The notes beneath the pieces are model-generated. The model searched no databases. It was not told where the DNA came from and saw only the letters and a list, made by a program, of their open reading frames with translations. Source: Rhyzopertha dominica (Eukaryota > Arthropoda > Insecta > Coleoptera > Bostrichidae). Taken from it: a stretch of DNA of 64,000 nucleotides. Location of the stretch: contig QCXZ01000138.1 of the NCBI GenBank assembly GCA_025024175.1, forward strand, positions 434,002 through 498,001, read 5' to 3'. Positions 60,331 through 64,000 of this stretch are shown here, in pieces (the first letter of the stretch is position 1; every line of letters starts with the position of its first letter). The translations under genes were made by a program, and so were the position numbers.

Positions 60331-63300
60331 ATGGCACCACAGTTTAGTAAATTTTTAACAAAAAACAACACGCTAGCTGCAGCAGGAGTTGCAACAGCAT
60401 TATGGTTTATTATTGCGAAACGAAGAAGATCTAGCAGGCAATTAGAAAGGTAAGTTGGAAGGGAGCATTTCCTCATCAGTTACTGACCTATGCTCTTTGC
60501 TAGCTTCCGAAGAAAAGCAAGGAAAGTAGAAGAGGAAGTGCAGTATCTCATTTCGGAGAAAAAAGAGACTATCGCAAAGGCACACGTTGACAAGCGCTTC
60601 TTAAGAAACCTCATACAGTTATTAAAAATTGTAATTCCTGGTTGGACTTCCACAGAAGCAGGTTTGCTTGTATTAGTTGCCTTCAGCCTAGTAGCTCGCT
60701 CAGTATGTGATCTCTGGATGATCAATAATGGCACCAAAATCGAAAGGTAACCAAATGACTATATTGCAGATGTTTATGTCAAAGTCTAGATCAAGTAACC
60801 TAGCTGACCTTGAATTAATTAGAGTTGGATGAAATTTTCCTAAATGGAAAAGCAATTTTCAGTACTGACGAAGATATTTAATCAATTTGGAACCTATCAA
60901 AGTACTTCAGCATTGGATATTTAAAGATTAGATAGCCACATAGATATTTATTTGGTGTAAGGTGAATGTACAAAGTGCACATCATTTGATGAGATTAAAT
61001 TAATTGCAGAACCTGATTTAGCAACCTTGTATTGATAAGGCAGTCAGAATTTATTAATTCACATAAACGTGTATTCAAGTTATATTTGTTGTTGATGCAA
61101 CCTGTTTAATTTATTTAAACTAAATTAAGAACTGAAATGTGCTCTATACTACTGACTATTTTATGTTATCAAGTGAAATAATAGCTGAACTAGCCCTGTA
61201 ATTGTTCAGTTTTTAGTGTCATTTGCATTTTTGTTAGTTTAGTGACATGTACATGAATAATTGATTTTTTAATGCCTTCTACCCTATTCTATTAAAAGCT
61301 GCTTTGAATTACATTTACAGTGACCTTGATGAGTTACCGTAATGTTCACATATTTACAAAAAAGCAGTCTGCATAAATATACTATTAAAAGTTACCATAG
61401 ACAATCTTTATAATATAACAGCATTGTAATGAGGTGCAGTTTTACTGTAAACTGGATGTAAATGCAAAAAACATTAAATAACATTTTCAAATACTCGCGC
61501 TATTGAACTTTGTCCTTGTTCTAACTTGAGATATAGAACCCATTGATCTTTAGTACAGAAGAATCTAAAATCTTTCTGTCATAAAAACGGTACTGTTTAC
61601 TTATTATCAAATACCTATGTTTTCTGGTTAAAAATACAATATTGCCGTAAAACTGTTAGGTTAGCTCAAAATATATATAATATCATTATTCTTTTTAGAA
61701 CCAATTTAATTACACTTCATTTATATCTAATTTATTTGACAGCATGTAATTAAGGCAATTTCATTTTACCTTCTTGATAACGTTTTATTGCTTGCCACGT
61801 GATGCAACATGCCCAGTAGTTTTATAGGGAGTTTAGTTTATGTAATAGGGCAAATATTAATTTTCTTAATTCCTGTAAATACACACTTGACAAATATTGA
61901 TGAATCTGATATAGTTTATTATATGCATAATTATGTAATTGAAGTGGGGACGGTCTATCCATAATTGCTTAATATAAACAAGTCTTAGAATGTCAGTTCT
62001 CTTCACATGCTCTCTCAATACACAAGTTGTTTGCTGCTTAAAATTATAAATATAGTGTGAATGAAAAACATAGACAAGCATTCAGAACATTGAAACAATC
62101 AAATTTATACTTCATGCTTCATAGTTGCATTGTGTTTTCTGTTTTTCTCATGTGAACATTTTTGTTCCTTAAAATGGTTTTAGGTTCTATGCCATACTGT
62201 TAAAAGCTAAAAAGAAATAGATAGTGAGTGGTCAAATATTATACCTCAGTTATTATTACTTTTAAGGAAAATATCAACCAATTTAAACAGTTTCTTGTAA
62301 AAACTTTTTACTTAAACTTGACAAAAACGTAGATACCTAATGTTTTGTGATAGATCTATGCAGTTTAGAATTTTTTAAATTATAATTTACACACAATACA
62401 AAACAGATTTATTGCTATTCAGGACCTCCATTAATCCACAAATCACATAAATACAGTCCCCTCGGCCACATTAAAAACCTCTTACATTAATTTTTGGTAA
62501 AGAAAATTTATAAATAGTGTATTATTTCTATAGAATATCAAAGGTGCACACAAAATCAATTGATTAACAACACAAAAAAAGAATTGAATACGAAACATGA
62601 ATTAAACACTTATTTACGAGTACTTAATAAATGCACATCAATTCAACAAATTAATTATGAGTTCTAAACCAATTTGTATTATATAATACAGACAAGCCTA
62701 TTAAAAATTAGATGTAAATAACATACTATATTCAGAAACGTTATTTTAATTTCATTGTAGAACCGTAATTAAAAAAAATATGAGGTAAACTGTGGCATCC
62801 CTTCATATAGTGTTTCGTGTTTAGTGTTCAATTTAAAAATTAGAAGTAAATATGTAAGAATTATGTAATTTGAGGTACCTATCAAGAGTAAGACATGTTT
62901 GAATGTATATCATATTATTATAAAGGTTTAAATGGAGAACAGAAAGATGTTTCTGGGATTAACTTAATGAGTTTTTAATACTCAGAGAATGAAAGCTAAG
63001 GGAAAGTTGATTACATAAGTAGAGAATGCTCTAGGTATCTAACCAATATTATTTTAGATTAGCTGTTGATGCACTTTAAATATTCATATATAAATAAACA
63101 TAATCATTCATTAAACGTATGGAGCAGCTGTATCTTGAAAACATTTCACATCGTTTTAACGAAAAAAATTGAATACTAAGGAATTTAACTAAAAAATTTT
63201 TTAATGCCTAAATTTTGCACTATGGGGCATTTTTAACATCACATTACAAATAAACTCAAATAACTCCAAAATTCAGTGATAAATAGACTATAAGAATCTA

Positions 63301-64000
63301 GTTAATTACGTAAAAGTTTCATCAGTTTTTTTTCTAGTTGTCATAGTAATAATACTACCAAGTAATAATCTTGCCTCAATCAAATTTAACAGACTAGTAT
63401 TCATTTTAAATANATTAGGATTCATCATGAACTGCTGCAAAAATGATTTCTGTAANTAGCAGTCACCATTTAAAAATGGATGATATATATTTTTTCATTT
63501 TGTTTTGTAAACTATAATGTTCCTCACTATAATAATAATAAGAATGGTGAAAACCCAAGTGTGATAGCATTCTTCATTTTGAAGCTATTTGTTAGAATAG
63601 TAGACAACCACACATGACTAATATGCTGACTTATTCCATAATTATTGATAGTCCTAGTTCGGTAAATTAGATTTAGGCGTTTCAAAGAGATAGCAATAAA
63701 AAATTCCAAAGTTATTGAGCACTGCAATATCTGTGGCATGGTAACTACAGACAAAAATGTTGGACAAGACTTTTAGGTTATTAAAGAAATTCTTAAAGCT
63801 CTATTTTACCCTTTATTATTTTATCGGCATATTCTGCAACTATTTGGGAACTTAATATCAATTTCTCTGGTACACTTTTATCTATTTTTTTTAGCTGTGT
63901 CATGCTCTGTGTATATTTAGTATCTCTGTTTCTTTGCTCTTGTTTTAGCTAATGTTAATTCAAGCTTATGCTTTCTCTTTTAGTGCCATTGTATCTATGG
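60331..64000 (+). CDS. ABCD3/PMP70-type peroxisomal ABC half-transporter, 5' part
   Basis: Exons: 60331-60449, 60504-60746, then 63984 running off the window. Phases agree at both junctions. The N-terminus MAPQFSKFLTKNN followed by a hydrophobic stretch and KRRRSSR matches the peroxisome-targeting start of PMP70. After a Lys/Glu-rich coil, VDKRFLRNLIQLLKIVIPGW leads into the first transmembrane helix and CDLWMINNGTKIES, a block strongly conserved in ABCD3. By family it is a peroxisomal membrane half-transporter that dimerises and imports acyl-CoA esters, such as branched-chain and long-chain dicarboxylic acyl-CoAs. The nucleotide-binding domain lies beyond the window, so its integrity cannot be judged. 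Intron 1 is 54 nt; intron 2 is 3.2 kb. Confidence 0.88.
60747..63983. other. Intron 2 of the ABCD3-like gene
   Basis: 3.2 kb AT-rich intron. I see no exon, RNA gene or mobile element that can be supported. It ends in a TTTCTCTTTTAG acceptor. Confidence 0.5.

Overview
The window is nuclear DNA from an AT-rich insect genome. The evidence is spliced genes with many GT-AG introns, several only 50-60 nt long, long introns full of decayed transposons, and insect-type protein families. I cannot name the species; a beetle or another holometabolous insect is a guess. Every coding model below was rebuilt by hand from exon frames, splice sites and phase. All complete models sum to an exact multiple of three with no internal stop.

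Layout. (1) 1-1214: 5' flank with the decayed 3' end of a LINE. (2) 1215-11396 (+): CAT-A, an 11-exon cationic amino acid transporter of the SLC7/slimfast type (615 aa), with transposon debris in its introns. (3) 11397-23120: gene-poor spacer with satellite-like repeats, an (AT)n tract, a mariner-type transposase relic and a 1.1 kb foldback element. (4) 23121-33477 (+): CAT-B, a 12-exon paralogue (613 aa). (5) 33559-46278 (-): a 9-exon gene for a 1413-aa Cys-rich protein I do not recognise. Its large fifth exon carries four A/B repeat pairs that look like a duplicated double unit. It is convergent with CAT-B, with only 81 bp between the stop codons. (6) 46279-48685: spacer. (7) 48686-58624 (-): CAT-C, a third paralogue of 13 exons with an extra in-frame 66-nt exon and a cytoplasmic tail of about 480 residues (1083 aa in all). 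(8) 60331 to the right edge (+): the first exons of an ABCD3/PMP70-type peroxisomal ABC half-transporter, head to head with CAT-C.

The three CAT genes share exon lengths (129, 156, 105, 103, 167 and 109 nt) and intron phases, so they are tandem duplicates, the third inverted. They should move arginine, lysine and ornithine across the plasma membrane and feed nutrient sensing. The unknown repeat protein sits between CAT-B and CAT-C and has no visible functional link to them.

The repeat content is diverse: LINE reverse transcriptase fragments, at least five relics of one mariner-type transposase family, a relic of a second DDE family, foldback elements, palindromic MITEs, a tRNA-like element and microsatellites. 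The best candidates for something undescribed are the 1413-aa repeat protein and the long-tailed CAT-C with its optional exon.
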